Origin: Rallus limicola | Taxonomy: Eukaryota > Chordata > Aves > Gruiformes > Rallidae | NCBI GenBank assembly: GCA_022605955.1 | Contig: JAKCOZ010000001.1 | Location: 104,006,211-104,070,210, forward strand | Direction: 5' to 3' | Length of the DNA stretch: 64,000 nucleotides | Shown here: positions 49,617-62,728 of the stretch, piece after piece | How positions within the stretch are numbered: position 1 is the first letter of the stretch | Layout: the number at the start of each line of letters is the position of its first letter | Translations under genes and position numbers: made by a program | The notes under the pieces: generated by a model | Database searches by the model: none | The model's input: only the letters and a program-made list of their open reading frames with translations | What the model was told of the DNA's origin: nothing

Positions 49617-52600
49617 GTATGAAACCAGTTTGGCAATTCCAGTAATTAAAATTGGTAGTTTTATAAAGAGTTTTTGAGACTTCATAATCCTTATGTGACA
49701 ACTGCTAATGTTGCTTCGGAGAGGAGCTGAGAGAGTATAGATAGCAATCAAGCTGTTCCTGACAGCATCTTGTGAAAAAAAAAATGTTCCAAATAATTCA
49801 GCTTTAACTGGGTATGAGAATAATCCTACATCTTTTGATCAGCAGCTTTCATATTCAAATCAAGGACTTTGTAAAGAATTAAAGAATTGACACCACAGTG
49901 TCGATTTAGTTTATTGTCTTGATATTTTCCTATTTGCTAAGGGCTGAATTCTGCCCCCATATGCCTGTGCTTCCACTGAAGTCAGTGGGAGTTGCACACA
50001 TTTTTAGCAGCTGGCAAAATTTGGTGCTCTATTTATATTCATTACATTTGCTCCCAGCTCCCAACGTGAAATTGGTTTGGAGGGCTGTTAAAAAAAATAA
50101 CTTAAAGATCAGCATTAGAGTCTTGATTGTGTTCGGGTATCAGTGGCACGCAGCGCCCGATTCATTCAAGCTGTGCAGGCATTTGAGATTAATCATCGGT
50201 GGGTATAGTCTCTCACTGCCTTTGCGTAACTCCCACTAACGTTAATGTGGGCATTGGGAAGAAAATATTCCCTTCATAAAATAAACCCCAAACATCTGTT
50301 TATATTTATCTCCATGCCTACACTTTTGCCAATGCAGTGTCTGTGGTTGCAGACTTAAAAACTCGCCTGGCTTTCTTCAAAAGGTTTCACGATCTGAAGA
50401 GCGATGAAAAACACCCAACGTTCCAGTCAAATGGACACTCACTCTAACATATACAGCACACGTGTCTCCAGTCAAACCAGAGGAGGATGGTTAATGAAAT
50501 CTGAAATGTTCAGAATTTACTTAGGGAATTCAGTCTTTGGAAATATTACTGTGACTTTTAGTCTTTACTCTGCAGCGAATCAACCGACTCTGGGAAAATA
50601 ATAGCAAAAGAGAACTCTCTGTTACCTCAGCTACGGGTCAAGAGGATACTGATATGTTACCATGAATCATTTATCAGTAATGATGGATACCACCCAATAA
50701 CTTGATTTAGCAGATAAGCGAGACCAGATGGTTTGGAACAGTGCTATATGAACATTTGATAGATTTAAGGAATTTCTATAACTTTCCCACTATTGGGTGT
50801 TTGATTACACAACAGTATATGAACTTGACATCCAAACCCGGACCTAATCAGATGATACGTGTACAATTAAAACTCACATGCCAAAAATTTACTTCAGAAC
50901 TGTCCCCACAGTTCCATTTGCTTCAGTTGCATAGAAAGGTCTCCTCGCAGTGGGTGGTGTGGGAAGAATAGAGAAAAGAGGCATTTCAGTCTTCCACAGC
51001 CTCTCTAACATTGAAAGAAAAACGTCAAAATAAATTGTCCTCAGGTCTGCAGCCTGATGTCTTAAGCAAAGCAGATTGTATGCAGTGTGTATTTTAAAAC
51101 AAAGCAATTAAATCCCACCGTCCAACTGGGTATGTTGTAGAAAAATAAAGGTTGCTTTGTTAGTAATAATTTTGCTGTAAGTAAAACCAGATTTAATACC
51201 AGAGTCAGCTCATGCCGTATCTCACTCGTGAAGCTGATGATCTCTGGTTGTTCACCCTGAAGAAGGAGTGCCTCCATTCTTCATGCTCTGTCTGCTGCAC
51301 ATCTGAGGAAAGCTGGAGATGGGGCTGCAGAAACTGGCCACAGGTCCCTGGGCAACTTCTCTTCGCCAATATCTCTTTTCCCAGTACTAGCAAAAAGTAG
51401 TGCTTGAGCTGCTACACAGCCTTCCATTGCCACCAGGCCTTCCAAGGACAAGGGACATCAAGCATCACTCTGGAACTAGTGGATAGACCAGATAATCTAC
51501 AGACCAGATAATTTACTCCTCTTCATCCTCCCTTCATGTTCCCTCAGCTCATTCAGCACTTAGTACAATATTTCAGGTCATCTGTCTTTCTAGAAATGTG
51601 ATGGATCAGTTGCATCATCACAGGAAGGTTCTTCAGGAGTGAAGAGCAAGGCTTGAGGAATTATGTGCTGCTTTTCATGATTGGAAGAAGAAACTTTGAC
51701 CTACAAAAGCAGTTCACTTTAACTGCTTTGGGGTGGGAGCTCAATTCATGTGTCTTGAGCAGCAACAAACACATTAGTACCAAATAAAAAATGTTGGGTT
51801 TATAATAACTGTAAAAAAAACCCAACCCCATCAGAAAGTTAAAAAATAAAGGTGAAACAATATTGAGATTCCCTACTTAGGCATGTTAGTGAGAACTGAA
51901 ATCCTTTAGTCCCTCCATCAAGCTGCTTAATGGCACCTTGGGGTTTTTTTGCTGTGTTAAGTGGTCTTATTCTTAGCTACCTGTTAAGTTTCAAATCTAA
52001 GAACATCAGGATTACAAATGCTGTAAATAATTCACTTCTCTTCATCTACCAGCCCATGGCAGTAGGTGTCTGATAAAGATGCCATGACAAACCTCTCGCA
52101 GGCTGTGTGAAAGTTCTTGGTGTCCTGCTCACTGACCTATGGCACCAAAAGGACCCTGCTAGCCCTGCTGAGGTCTGTGGATATCTGCTGGTCAAATGTG
52201 TCCACAAACTCCTCCTTGGTGCTGAGGCTTCTGTTATTTAATGCTTTCCCTCTCCCAACTGTCACAGGTTCAGAGGTAGCCATATATCCATAGCTTAATG
52301 TTGATTTCCTGGAGGCGTTGAAGAGTAGCAGTGTAATGCGATACTTTGATAGTATGAACAGTGGAGGTGGTGGAGCTGCCATGTCATAATATTTACTTTG
52401 GAAATCCAAGTGTGGCCTTTGATCTGAATTCTGTAATTAGCTCAGCTTATTGAAAGGAAACCCAAGGCGGAGGCAGGAATGGCAGTGAAATTATCAATGC
52501 TGGTGGTGATACCGTTCTTATCAAAGCAGCAGCGCATCCTTAATAGAAATCACACTGCGATCACGACGTGCTGCCACAGTGTTAATAGCAATATTCCCAT

Positions 52601-54530
52601 TTCTGTCCCCAGTATGCACGTGTTTGCACACATTCTGCATTTCCACAGGCGCTAGGAGGGGGAAAAAAAAAGGGTATAGTGGCCTAGATTAAATGAATGA
52701 GCTGAAGAAAGTGAATAAGGTGTTTAAGCTATTTAAGGAAATAAGATAATGAAAACCTACTGTAGGGAATACTTGCATTGATAATGTTAAAAGGATGCTG
52801 ATTTACACCACCACAGAATGTAGCCCTTACTTACTTCGATTGTAAAACATTATATTACAGGCAAGTAATTTGGAAGTGGTGTGACACAGTGGGGTGAAGA
52901 CCATGAATAATACTGTGTGGAGTTCTAGGAGTTTTTAAAGAAGTATTTAATAGTTGATATAACCCATCTTGGACCATAGCTAATAAATACGTTAATTAAG
53001 TAAATGGATCCTCAGAAGTATTTGTATAAGCCCCAGGGAAAGATAATACGTATCTAGCAGATATGATTAAGCAGTGTCCAGAGACAATTGTTTTCCATCA
53101 GAGGCAAGGAAACTGTCTTGATCTTTCCTTCTGTTTTGACAATGCTCTCCAGCAGAACCCCTTTGAGCCTCTTTGGATGTTTAAATATGGGGATTCTTGT
53201 CTCTCTTGTGCTTGTCTCACTCTCTGAGATGCAGCCAGTCAACTGGAAAGCCCTGTGCAGTCATTTGGGCACTCTGGCTCACATAGTCATCTTTATAATT
53301 GCTAATATTTTCGTTTTAAGTGTTATTATTTTTTCACCTGGTTTCATAAGGGAACAAAGCATATATGTCATCCCTCTCAGGGTGCACCTAATACTTTGAG
53401 GAGCTCCTGTCTGATTTCAGACAAATTCAGCATGGGGTAAAAGCTAAGGGATCAGCCACTACTTCAAGTCTTATGCAAATAAGTAGGCGGATGAGGGAGA
53501 GAGTTCTAAATTAATGACTCGGGTGGAGAGAGAGTATTGCATGGGCTCAACAGTTGTCTTCTACATTTGGCCTGCAAGACGTGACGCTGTTAGCCCATCC
53601 AAGCTGGTGGGTAGCACACCCAGAAATACGACATTTTACAAGACACATGGATGCAAGACACAAGTCTATAGGAAGAGGATCCAGCAGTCTGCTTCTCCTG
53701 GCTGCCTTGTTTGTGTGTAAGACAGTTTTCATTTTAAACACACATGCATCCTGGGAATTTCTAAGAACACTGGATTAAAAAAAAAAAAAGAGAGAGAGAA
53801 AAAAAACAGACGTCAGTGTTCCTAAGAGCACTTTTTTTGTTATTGCAGTTGTCATCAATAGCAAGTTATTAATAGGTGGGAACGTCTTTGATTGTGACCT
53901 CCCTAGATCCACTGCTTTGGGATATGTTGCCATGCAGCCAAGGCCATTCTTCCATGCTGTCAGTTTTGCCAGTGTCATCCTCCTGTTTGCAAGTTTGACT
54001 TGCTTCTTGCCCTTACCACATCAAGTTGTTTTGACATAACGTTCACGACCCTTTGCATCGTCTCCTCACCTTCTGTGTCAGCTGTGGTTTCATAATTGTT
54101 TTCTCCCAAGCCAGATGTGGGCTACCACTAGACATGGTGGTCTTGCGCTCCCCTGGCTGTACGTTGCCCCCAGCCACCTATGCTGCTGGTGCGACTCTGT
54201 CTGGCTTTCTTTTCTTGCTTAGTAGTTTAATTTTTAAGATCCTTCCCTAAACCCAGCTCAACCCGTGGCCATACCAACCCTTCAGCATTGACTGAGAGAC
54301 CTTAGGAAACTGCAACCTCCTTTACCAGTCCCGTGTTATTATTGCCAACAAAGAGTGTGAGATATGTTGAGGGGACAGCAATATAATAATTTAAAGCAGA
54401 AGTCACAAAGGGAATGGCAAATCAACATATTCCCCTTCTTGCTCCAAGATCTCCCTTTGTTATTTCAGAGCTGAAATGCTGATTCTGCAACCCTGTGCAT
54501 TTGTGCATCACCACAGAAGCCCCAGAAAGC

Positions 54531-54531
<1 letters not shown>

Positions 54532-54569
<38 letters not shown>
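54532..54569 (+). repeat. (AC)19 dinucleotide microsatellite
   Basis: Nineteen uninterrupted AC units are counted directly. A perfect tract of this length is likely to vary between individuals. Confidence 0.95.
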
Positions 54570-54572
<3 letters not shown>

Positions 54573-54676
54573 GTCTTAAATCTTATCACTTATTTACATG
54601 ATTTAGGGGAAAATGTTGAAGAATCCCACTTTACCTTGGCCTCTGCGTAACATATGGAACAGTATGGAACCTGCTT

Positions 54677-54747
54677 TGACAGGTGGGTTGGACTTCATGA
54701 TCTCTTGAGGTCTCTTCCAACCCCTACAATTGTGTGATTCTGTGAAT
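54677..54747 (+). mobile_element. Short CR1 LINE 3' tail
   Basis: About 70 bases of a typical CR1 3' end are present, TTGGACTTCATGATCTCTTG and TCTTCCAACCCCTACAATTG, ending in a GTGATTCTGTGA tail at about 54,747. Extreme 5' truncation like this is normal for CR1. Confidence 0.9.
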
Positions 54748-55078
54748 CCACAACAGCCCATTGCACATCATGTAGTGCCCGGGACAAGCTCAATGCCAGT
54801 TGTTGCCATCCAGTTCTCAGTGAAATGTAGTTGCTTTGTGTATGAAATAGATAACTGTGCATGTTCTAAGACTTTATTATTATTATTTGTGTAAGTCTCT
54901 GGTTATTTAGCACCTCAGAGAAGCAAATTATATAAATTTTTTCCACGTGGTTGATTTTTTTCTTAGGAAGTTCGTTGCTTAGCTTTTAGGGAAAAAATGT
55001 GCTTTTTTTCCCCCGCTGTGTTCTAGCATGGTTTTACTGTATCTGTCTCTTTCATAACTATATCTCTGCCTTTCACAG

Positions 55079-55214
55079 ACTTTGGATTGAGCAACTGTGC
55101 AGGCATCTTGGGTTATTCTGATCCGTTCAGCACCCAGTGTGGGAGCCCAGCATATGCAGCCCCTGAACTTCTGGCAAGGAAAAAATACGGGCCCAAAATA
55201 GACGTTTGGTCCAT
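55079..55214 (+). CDS. HUNK: HUNK exon 4 (residues 205-250, DFG to APE and helix F)
   Basis: The exon completes Asp205 and encodes DFGLSNCAG (205-213), the activation segment ILGYSDPFSTQCGSPAY (214-230), the APE motif (232-234) and IDVWS (245-249). Thr223 sits where AMPK has its activating threonine, two residues before the CGSP motif. Asp246 and Trp248 are the expected helix F residues. The acceptor is GCCTTTCACAG and the donor CCAT/GTGAGT, phase 2. The length is 136 bases. The sequence is essentially identical to mammalian HUNK as I remember it. Confidence 0.96.
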
Positions 55215-57046
55215 GTGAGTTACTTCTCTCGTTCATAATTGTTATTACTGTCATCATTAACCATTGCTTAAATGAGAAACATTATTCATGTATTTAGCTA
55301 CTGTGAGCAAGAAAATCCGTTTAATTAGCATGGCTCTCTGAACTAAATTACACAGATACTTTGCTCTGAAATAGATCTTTTATGTACCTGCATATAGATT
55401 GCTAGAACATCTAGTGTAGAGAGATTGTAGTAAGGCACCGCTGTTGATCAGCAATGTTCAGACATAGATGATGTGGCTCTCTCACAAGAGGGCCAACAGC
55501 TTTTATTTTGTTTTCCCTGAAGGATCCTCAAGGATTCACATGGGTTTCTTATCCACAGTCAAGTCTGACAGGGAATGTGGTATCAAATCAAGTCATCACT
55601 TTGAAAACACAGTCCATTAAAGAGGAAACAAAAATGGCCGGAAAACTTGTGAGCCTTTGTGAGCTTGCTTGCTTTGTGGGCCAGAGGTAGAAGAAGCTAC
55701 AAAGATGTTTTAGAGTCAAATGATCTGCCTGCAGTGCTGTTGTAGACTGTGCAGCTCCCACTTCCCTCCTGTTGGCCATGAACATGGCGTTGGTTCTCCT
55801 TGTCAGTCCTGGAGAGGAATTAGATGAAATCAGTGCATTATTCAGCTTTTGCTTTAGTATCGATAGATTTTCTCTCTCCAAGTGGGGATAATAACATCTG
55901 TATAAATTTCAGTGAAATAACAGAACTATAGTAATTCCCAAGTTGAAGTATTTGGAAGACGTGAAGTACTACATAAGCACTGCTCCTCTTAAGAAAGATT
56001 GGCCAGAGTTTATTTATTACACTGGGACTTGGGTCAAATACATCTCTCGGTTTGACCCAGTGGGTGCCCTATTGCACTCTGAGGCTCTTTAGAACTTCTG
56101 AACTCTTTAGAACTGCTGAAACCTAATTGGCAGTCTGTCCTCCGAGGAGACCCACAGCAAAATCATTGTATGGCTACTGAATTTCTCACTCCAGCAGTGG
56201 GCCGTAAGCATCAAGGCAGAGCATACCAGGTCTCAGGAACACAGGCAAACAGAGGACACTTGTCCTTGTAAACCATATAAATTTCCACAGTAATAATGCT
56301 GCTCTTTTTCTTAATTAAAAAAATAATAATATTAAGAAATGGTTATCTCTTACCCTCCCTCATAGCTGACCAAATGGTGTCTGTGATTACGGTTCGTGGT
56401 AGCACACTGGTTCAGCTTCTTTCTGTTCATATACGTGTATTCAGCAGACTGGGGAAACAAATTCCCAACAGGAAGGAATTCCAGTCAAATTTAATTTAAA
56501 GCCCTTTTAAGAAGAAAAAGAACAAGAGTGCCCAACCCAGTTTTCATTGCCGACATTGCTGAGCATGAACAAGCAGTACGCTTTCTGCTCTGAAAAATGT
56601 TAATTGTTCACACCTAATCTTTGCGATGCACCAGAGGGCGTGGAGGTGACCTTTAGGAGCTAAACCAGGACCTGTGACTTCCTGGTTGGTGCAAGCAGTC
56701 ATTCCTGAGCTGGGGCAGCACCAGGACAAGGTCTCCAAAAGCAGCATGTTTATGCAGCCTGAGGAGAGACTTAATTGTGGCGTGGCATTTAGCCCAGGAG
56801 TTGCCTAAGAACTGGGCTGAGTTCTGTGGCTCTCGGCTCATGTCCTACACATTGTGTGACCCTCCATGAGCAAACCTCTGGGAATTCTTGCCCAAATAGT
56901 TGTGTGCCACAGAAGAGAGAGCTTTTATTTTTTATTTTTTTAATAGCTGTCAGACATCAAAGATGAAGTACAGTCACTAAAACCTAAGCTTGTTTTAATT
57001 TGGTCCTGATCATTTTGGTTTCTTTTTCCTCTATGTTTTTTTTTAG
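55215..57046 (+). other. HUNK: HUNK intron 4 (1.8 kb)
   Basis: The intron is phase 2, with strong donor GTGAGT and acceptor TATGTTTTTTTTTAG. I see no gene or clear repeat inside it. Open frames are short and unremarkable. Confidence 0.85.
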
Positions 57047-57174
57047 TGGGGTGAACATGTACGCCATGTTGACTGGAACATTACCTTTTACCGTGGAGCC
57101 GTTCAGCTTGAGAGCTTTATACCAGAAAATGGTGGACAAAGAAATGAACCCTTTTCCCACCCAGCTCTCTCCAG
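57047..57174 (+). CDS. HUNK: HUNK exon 5 (residues 250-293, kinase C-lobe)
   Basis: The exon completes Ile250 and encodes GVNMYAMLTGTLPF (251-264), then TVEPFSLRALYQKMVD (265-280) and KEMNPFPTQLSP (281-292), ending with the first base of codon 293. This corresponds to kinase helices F-G. The IGVxxYxMLxGxLPF pattern is a hallmark of AMPK/SNF1-related kinases. The acceptor follows a run of nine T residues and the donor is CCAG/GTAATC, phase 1. Near the end, Phe286 and Pro292 differ from the Leu and Thr I recall in mammals. Confidence 0.95.
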
Positions 57175-60100
57175 GTAATCAAAGGGGTGTGCTGGGACCT
57201 GTTCAGATCCAGTCGGTCAGAACTGTTGATTTGAATTCTGGATTGTGAGTCATGCTGCCAATGTGGCATGCTAATTGGGAAAAATACTCCTTTTTTTTTT
57301 TTTTAGTTTCATTTTTTTCCCCTTCATTTTAGCCTCCAAAAGATCTGCAGGAGTTGCTGTAGTGTAACTCCTTTTGCTTTGACTTCAGTATTTAAGCTGG
57401 AGAAGTGCCAAAGTTTGCTGAATATGAGAAAGGAACAAATCAGAAAGTCTGTGAAATTGCTTTTGTTGAGCAGTCGGTCAGTTTTGCACATTCAGAAGAT
57501 TTTAGCGTAGGGTATGGATGCATGAATACATTATTTTGAAATAAAAAATTCCTGGGCAGTATCATGACTAAGGTTGAATGATAAGCTACCTTGAATGACC
57601 TCACATTTATAATGGAATAATGACATGCACAGAGAAAGTTATTTTGGGACGGTGACCTGTAATAACCTTTCTGTGTTCACAAAATGCAAAATTGTTGATG
57701 TATTAGTATTAAAATATTAATTCCTGCTTCAAAGCCATGTCACTAGGCAACAGAATTATTTTTCAGCTTATAGCAAGACCGTTGTCAGCATTTGGAACAA
57801 ACTCTGTTTTGTAGTTGGGTTTTATTTTTGTATGCTAGATTTGTTGTTCATGGAGAGCTTCTGTTCTCCTTATTACAAGGGACATGCAATAAAATGAAAA
57901 GATTGCAAATAGGAGAAGGCTAAAGCAGCCTGCATTTTCACTCAGTACACTAAGGATGGCAACCATTGTCATGGGGGATAACAGAAAGCCTTTGGAGGTT
58001 GTGTCACAAGATGAATTCTCCAAGTACATCTTGACTTGTGTACAGAAGAGGTAGGTAGGTAGTTAAGGGGTTTCTCACACAGGTTATCTCTAGATCAAGT
58101 GGAGTATGTTGTTCCTTGTTTGCTCAGCATCTGTGTGAAGTGCACTTCTTCTGCCAGCAGTTCATATTGCTGGCATGTTGTAAAGTGGCAGGTTTACAAG
58201 TGAGCTGGATGCTGCAAGTCTTGCTGTCTATTTGATGCAATTAGAGTGTTTGGTATTTCTGTTCTGGAGACTTCCCATTAGGATGCACTACCATAAAATG
58301 GTTATTTTAATGTTCTAGCACACACTCTAAAGCCTCACCGAGTAAATTAAAAGAAAGATTATACTGACTGCTTTGTGCCATACTGATCTAGATGCCAAAT
58401 CCTGCATAAACTGCAAAGTAACTCTTGAATTCAGGGACTTGCATGTCATAGTAAACGTTTTCTAAGTTTGGCAAAAAAAATGTACTAAACTTACCTCCCA
58501 GAGTGAGGCTTTTACCAATAAAGAGCAGTTATATGATGGCTGTGTAGTGTCTTTGAACCAATGGACTGTTTCCCCAGTCGTTGTTTTCTTTCTGTCATCT
58601 TTAAGTGGGTGATTTCACTGGCTTTACTGAGACAACTCCAGTGTTAAAGGCTGAATCACCCAGGAAGGGCCTGTAGATGACCAGAGATTGGGTAGGAAAA
58701 AACCCCCAAACAATACTTTTGACAGGTTTCATTATACCATTTAATTCATCCTGCCATTTTATCATGGAGGTCAGATTTTCTTGCACATGCATCTCTGTAG
58801 CATTTGTAGCGCTCTGACATGATGGTCTCCAGTGAAAATGGTATTTTGTTTATGCTGTGTGGCAGCTTGAACTTTCAGAGATGATGGCAAATGAATGGAA
58901 TTGATTTAAATGTGTTAACCTTCACTCACTGTGAACAAAGGTACATATCAGTTCTCGATTTGAGGTAGCAGCCTTGCACATCCCGTGCCATGGCAAACTG
59001 TGATTTAAGGTGTCATTTGGTCTTGCCACCATTAGGCTGTGGGTCAGTAGGTAGAAACTCCTCTCCTCTGTTTTCCCAATGGTTGTGTTCGTTAACTTAT
59101 TAGGTTTTTGGATATTTTTCTTTAGTTGGGATTTCTCTTTCTGGGAAGTCACACGTGTGGGGATCTTTTGCAGGAGTCTGTTGCTTGTTCTGTATGTCAT
59201 CTTTCAGTATTTAATTTCACAGGCACTGAACACACAGTCCCATCATAAAAGTAACCAAGCTTATCACAAAAGGAGCGTATATTTTATCTGTATTGCTTAA
59301 AATGTTGGGTGACGGTGAGTACCCAAAGCAGCTGTGTAGCAACAGGGAAAAGGCCAGGTGTTTGATCTTCCCATTTAGAAAGCCGTTTTTCATTAAGCTT
59401 CTTAAACAACACAGCTATCCAATTATTGATTTTCCATGAGCAGAGTTCAGTTAGTTCAGGAAGTTGGTATTCACCTTACACATGCTGCACTTTTATCCTC
59501 GATTTACCACTTCTGCGGTCTTTCTTCCAGAGCAGAGAAATGAAGAAGAGATGAGAAGGTGAGCCATCATCTCTCCATGCCTGTAGTTTGGAGGAAGGAT
59601 TTTATTAGGTGAACCTCGCTCGTGGCTTGTGAAATGACCTCATTGCACTTTCTCCACTTGGTTTTCTAAGCAGCACCTGTACACCTCACTTTAACCAGCA
59701 GTTAGCCACTTTGCAGTGTGACCAAGACACTAAGCTGGTTTCCTTTGTGGCAAGGAACATGAAGACAGTAGAAGCCCTGTAATAACCGCTGAAGCACTGT
59801 CCATTCCTGGTGATCACTGAGCACAGTATGCTCAAGGAAGTTGAGATAGAAATGTAGTTTCTCACGATGCTGGTCTCTCAATTGTCAAAAGAGCAAAGCT
59901 TGCCCCAAAATTGCACTATGAGAACAAAATTCTACTGAGCATAGGTCACCAGCTAATCAGATTAGTGCTGTCCTTGGGCTCAGCCTAAACAAGACCTAAC
60001 ATAATGAGGTTCTGGTGGGGTGGTTCACAGCATTCTTTGTTCGCCACCCTACTTGGTGCAGCAGGAAGACTGGCTTCAGGCACATTGTGTCCAAAAATCA

Positions 60101-62592
60101 ATAGGGTAGCTCTGTGTTTACTTTCTGGGGGATTAATTTTGCTGTCCCACAGCCACAGAGCTAACTGGAAAAGGCATCTCTACTCCTGGTACCATCTGAG
60201 AGCACAAATCAACCAACATGCTGTTGCTCCTCTCCTCCGTGGTGCCTGAGTCCAGCCAGCCAGGGAGCCTCTCAAGGGAGAATCTTCTCTCCAAAATTAG
60301 TTTCTGGATCCATTGATCTCTGTGGTGCTTCACAAGCTTCACCTAATTAGCTTGCCTTTTGCCCAATGGAAAAAAAAAAAGAGGAGATATTAAGGAGATG
60401 TTTGCCGATTTGGAGACCAAGGAGAGGTGATTAGGGATGGCTGTTGGTTTGAGAAAAGCTTATTTTGCTCTGAACCTGTGGGATGCATGTGATTTCTGAG
60501 ACAGGGAAGTACTGGAGAGAAAGGAGATCAAATGGAAGAACAAGGGGTTTGTTGTTTCCCATAAAAGGGGGATCTATACACAAGAGGCATGATGGGGCAG
60601 CACTCAGGGCATGCACAGAGAGGTCATAGCAGCAGCTTCCAGCAGGTTTATGAACTCAGATGTAGGCTTTTCCTGCTGTTTCCTGCTGCCATAGGAGAAA
60701 AAAAAAAGCACTTTGGGAAAGATTTATAGTAAAGTATCTCAGATGAATCAAAAATTTGTGAAGACAGAGCTTAGAAAAAACCCAGTTGATGCCTTGCTGG
60801 GGTAAATAATTTTTTCTCTTCCACAGACAAACTTTTTGACTGTAGGCCCACATTGAAACAAATAGCCTCTCAGGGTCCACTCCAGCTGATGCTTCATTTT
60901 TGCAAGATTTTGAACACTTGAGATCACCCAAGCTGTTAGGAGTTGGCACCCATCATGTCTAACCCTGATCTGAGGACAAACCCTCACCTCCCTTGTGCAC
61001 TGCCCTGCTCAAGTGCATCAGCCCAGCCATAGCATCCCACAGTGAACATGGGGGGTGGAAACAAAAATGCTTGGAGTGAAGGACAGATAAATGCAAAGGA
61101 GGGACAGCAGTCTTATAGAGAAGAACCTGTGAAGGGCAGCAGCACTGTGCCTAGGTAAATATTTATGCGTTTTTCAGATGAAGTCTTCATGGCGTCTTGG
61201 GCAGGCATGTTGTTCTTCTTAAGCTGGATGTGGGAATGGGGATTTGTGATGGTTTCGCTGTACTGCTGGCAGAGAAGTTGCTTCAGAATAGAGGACGGCA
61301 TGGTGCCGAGTGAGCATGCTGTGGTGGTGAGACCAAACACCTGCACAACTGATTGGGAGGACTGGCTCATAATTATCCAGTTTTCTAGCACATCCAGTTT
61401 GATATGCATTGTAACACAAGCCTTTAAGGGGTTTGGTTTGCTTGCGTTGAGCTGAAGTAGCTGCTTGGCAGTTTACCCAGAAGACACATCCTGGAGGACA
61501 CCGTCCCATGCTACAGTGGTCTTGTGCCCTGCCCAGGGCACAACATGCTCTGAAGAGCGTAGGAGGAACCTCAGCTCTGCTGTGGGAGAAGGTAGAAAAA
61601 GGCCCCTAAGGTCCTGTCTTTCTAACCTGGAGAAAACAGTGCTGCAGCTATCACTTCTGTTTCTTGCCTGCTATTGACTTCATTTGGGACTCATTTGACA
61701 TCATCTCACTTAACTGTATCTCCTCTAAAGATCTTTCCAATCTTTTTCTTTTTCCCCTAGAATTAGGCTTCTCTCTCTTTTTTTATGCGAGGAACAGTAG
61801 AGAAAATAGTTAACTCTTTACTACCTTGTAGCTGATAGACTGAATCTAGCCTTGGTAATTTGAGGAATAAAGACCAAACCTATTTAAGCACGGAGTTTCT
61901 TTTCAGCTCAGATATGCACTTCTATGAGTCTTTATGCAAATAACATAACTACATTGCTCCTAAACATCTAAGAAGCACATCAGGAAAGGATTTTTGCAAG
62001 ATCTGACAGACAGTTGAATGCCACTGAAAGTTGAAGGTTCAGTACCTGAAAACAGAACGAAGTTCATTGATTTTACTGTACTCTTTTAATCTGGCTAAAA
62101 CCTCCTGCAACTGATTGCAGCTTGGATGGAAGCCAGGAGAGAATTTGTCCCTATAACAGCAAAAGGAGCCCAATTCTCCATGTCTTCCCTCCCAGCTATG
62201 CATCCCACCCTTCCACTCACTCCCAGTCCATCTCCCCTCTTATGCACCGGTTGAGTGATTTACCTCTGACCTGACTCCAGCCTCTTGTCTTCATACCAAA
62301 GTTAAGTTTTGGCTAGCCTGCTTGGAAATTTCAAACAAGCTCTGAAACAAAAGGTGCTTCTTCTCCTCTCCTTTATGACTCTATAAATTATTGTGACTAT
62401 AAATCATTGTTTATTTTACTTACTAAAACCTTACCAGGTTTTCCTTTTTCTCAAGGACATAAGAACATACCATAAGGGGAATGTTCCTTTTTAGTATACT
62501 TTTGGTCAGGCTACACACCTGTAGTAGCTCAACTACCATGTTAAGTCGTAAAACGTATGACACAGCTGTTGTTTTTCTTGGTTTCTTCACAG
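57175..62592 (+). other. HUNK: HUNK intron 5 (5.4 kb)
   Basis: The intron is phase 1, with donor GTAATC and acceptor CTTGGTTTCTTCACAG. It shows a T-rich patch at 57,291-57,321 and otherwise nothing I can assign. No exon-like open frame fits the HUNK sequence between residues 293 and 294. Confidence 0.85.
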
Positions 62593-62728
62593 CGGCCATA
62601 AACTTCCTGCGATCTCTACTAGAGCCAGATCCCGCCAAGAGACCAAACATCCAGCAGGCACTTGCAAATCGATGGCTTAACGAGAACTACCCTGGGAGAG
62701 CTCCACCTAATGTCACGTATCCAAACAG
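62593..62728 (+). CDS. HUNK: HUNK exon 6 (residues 293-338, end of kinase domain)
   Basis: The exon completes Ala293 and encodes AINFLRSLLEPDPAKRPN (294-311), then IQQALANRWLNENY (312-325) and PGRAPPNVTYPN (326-337), with two bases of Arg338. Arg309 is the conserved subdomain XI arginine, and Trp320 marks the end of the kinase fold. The next residues begin the linker towards the SNF1-homology region, encoded outside the window. The acceptor is TTTCTTCACAG and the donor AACAG/GTACTG, phase 2. The PGRAPP segment differs from the TGKVPC I recall in mammals, so it is the least conserved part of this half. Confidence 0.95.

Larger units (their letters stand above)
49617..55078 (+). other. HUNK: HUNK intron 3 (5.5 kb)
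   Basis: The intron is phase 1, with donor GTATGA and acceptor ATCTCTGCCTTTCACAG. It contains an old-repeat-like block near 49,940-50,000 (TGAATTCTGCCCCCAT, then CACTGAAGTCAGTGGGAG), a purine tract near 53,776-53,808, a (CA)19 microsatellite and a short CR1 tail. No other exon is recognised. Confidence 0.85.
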
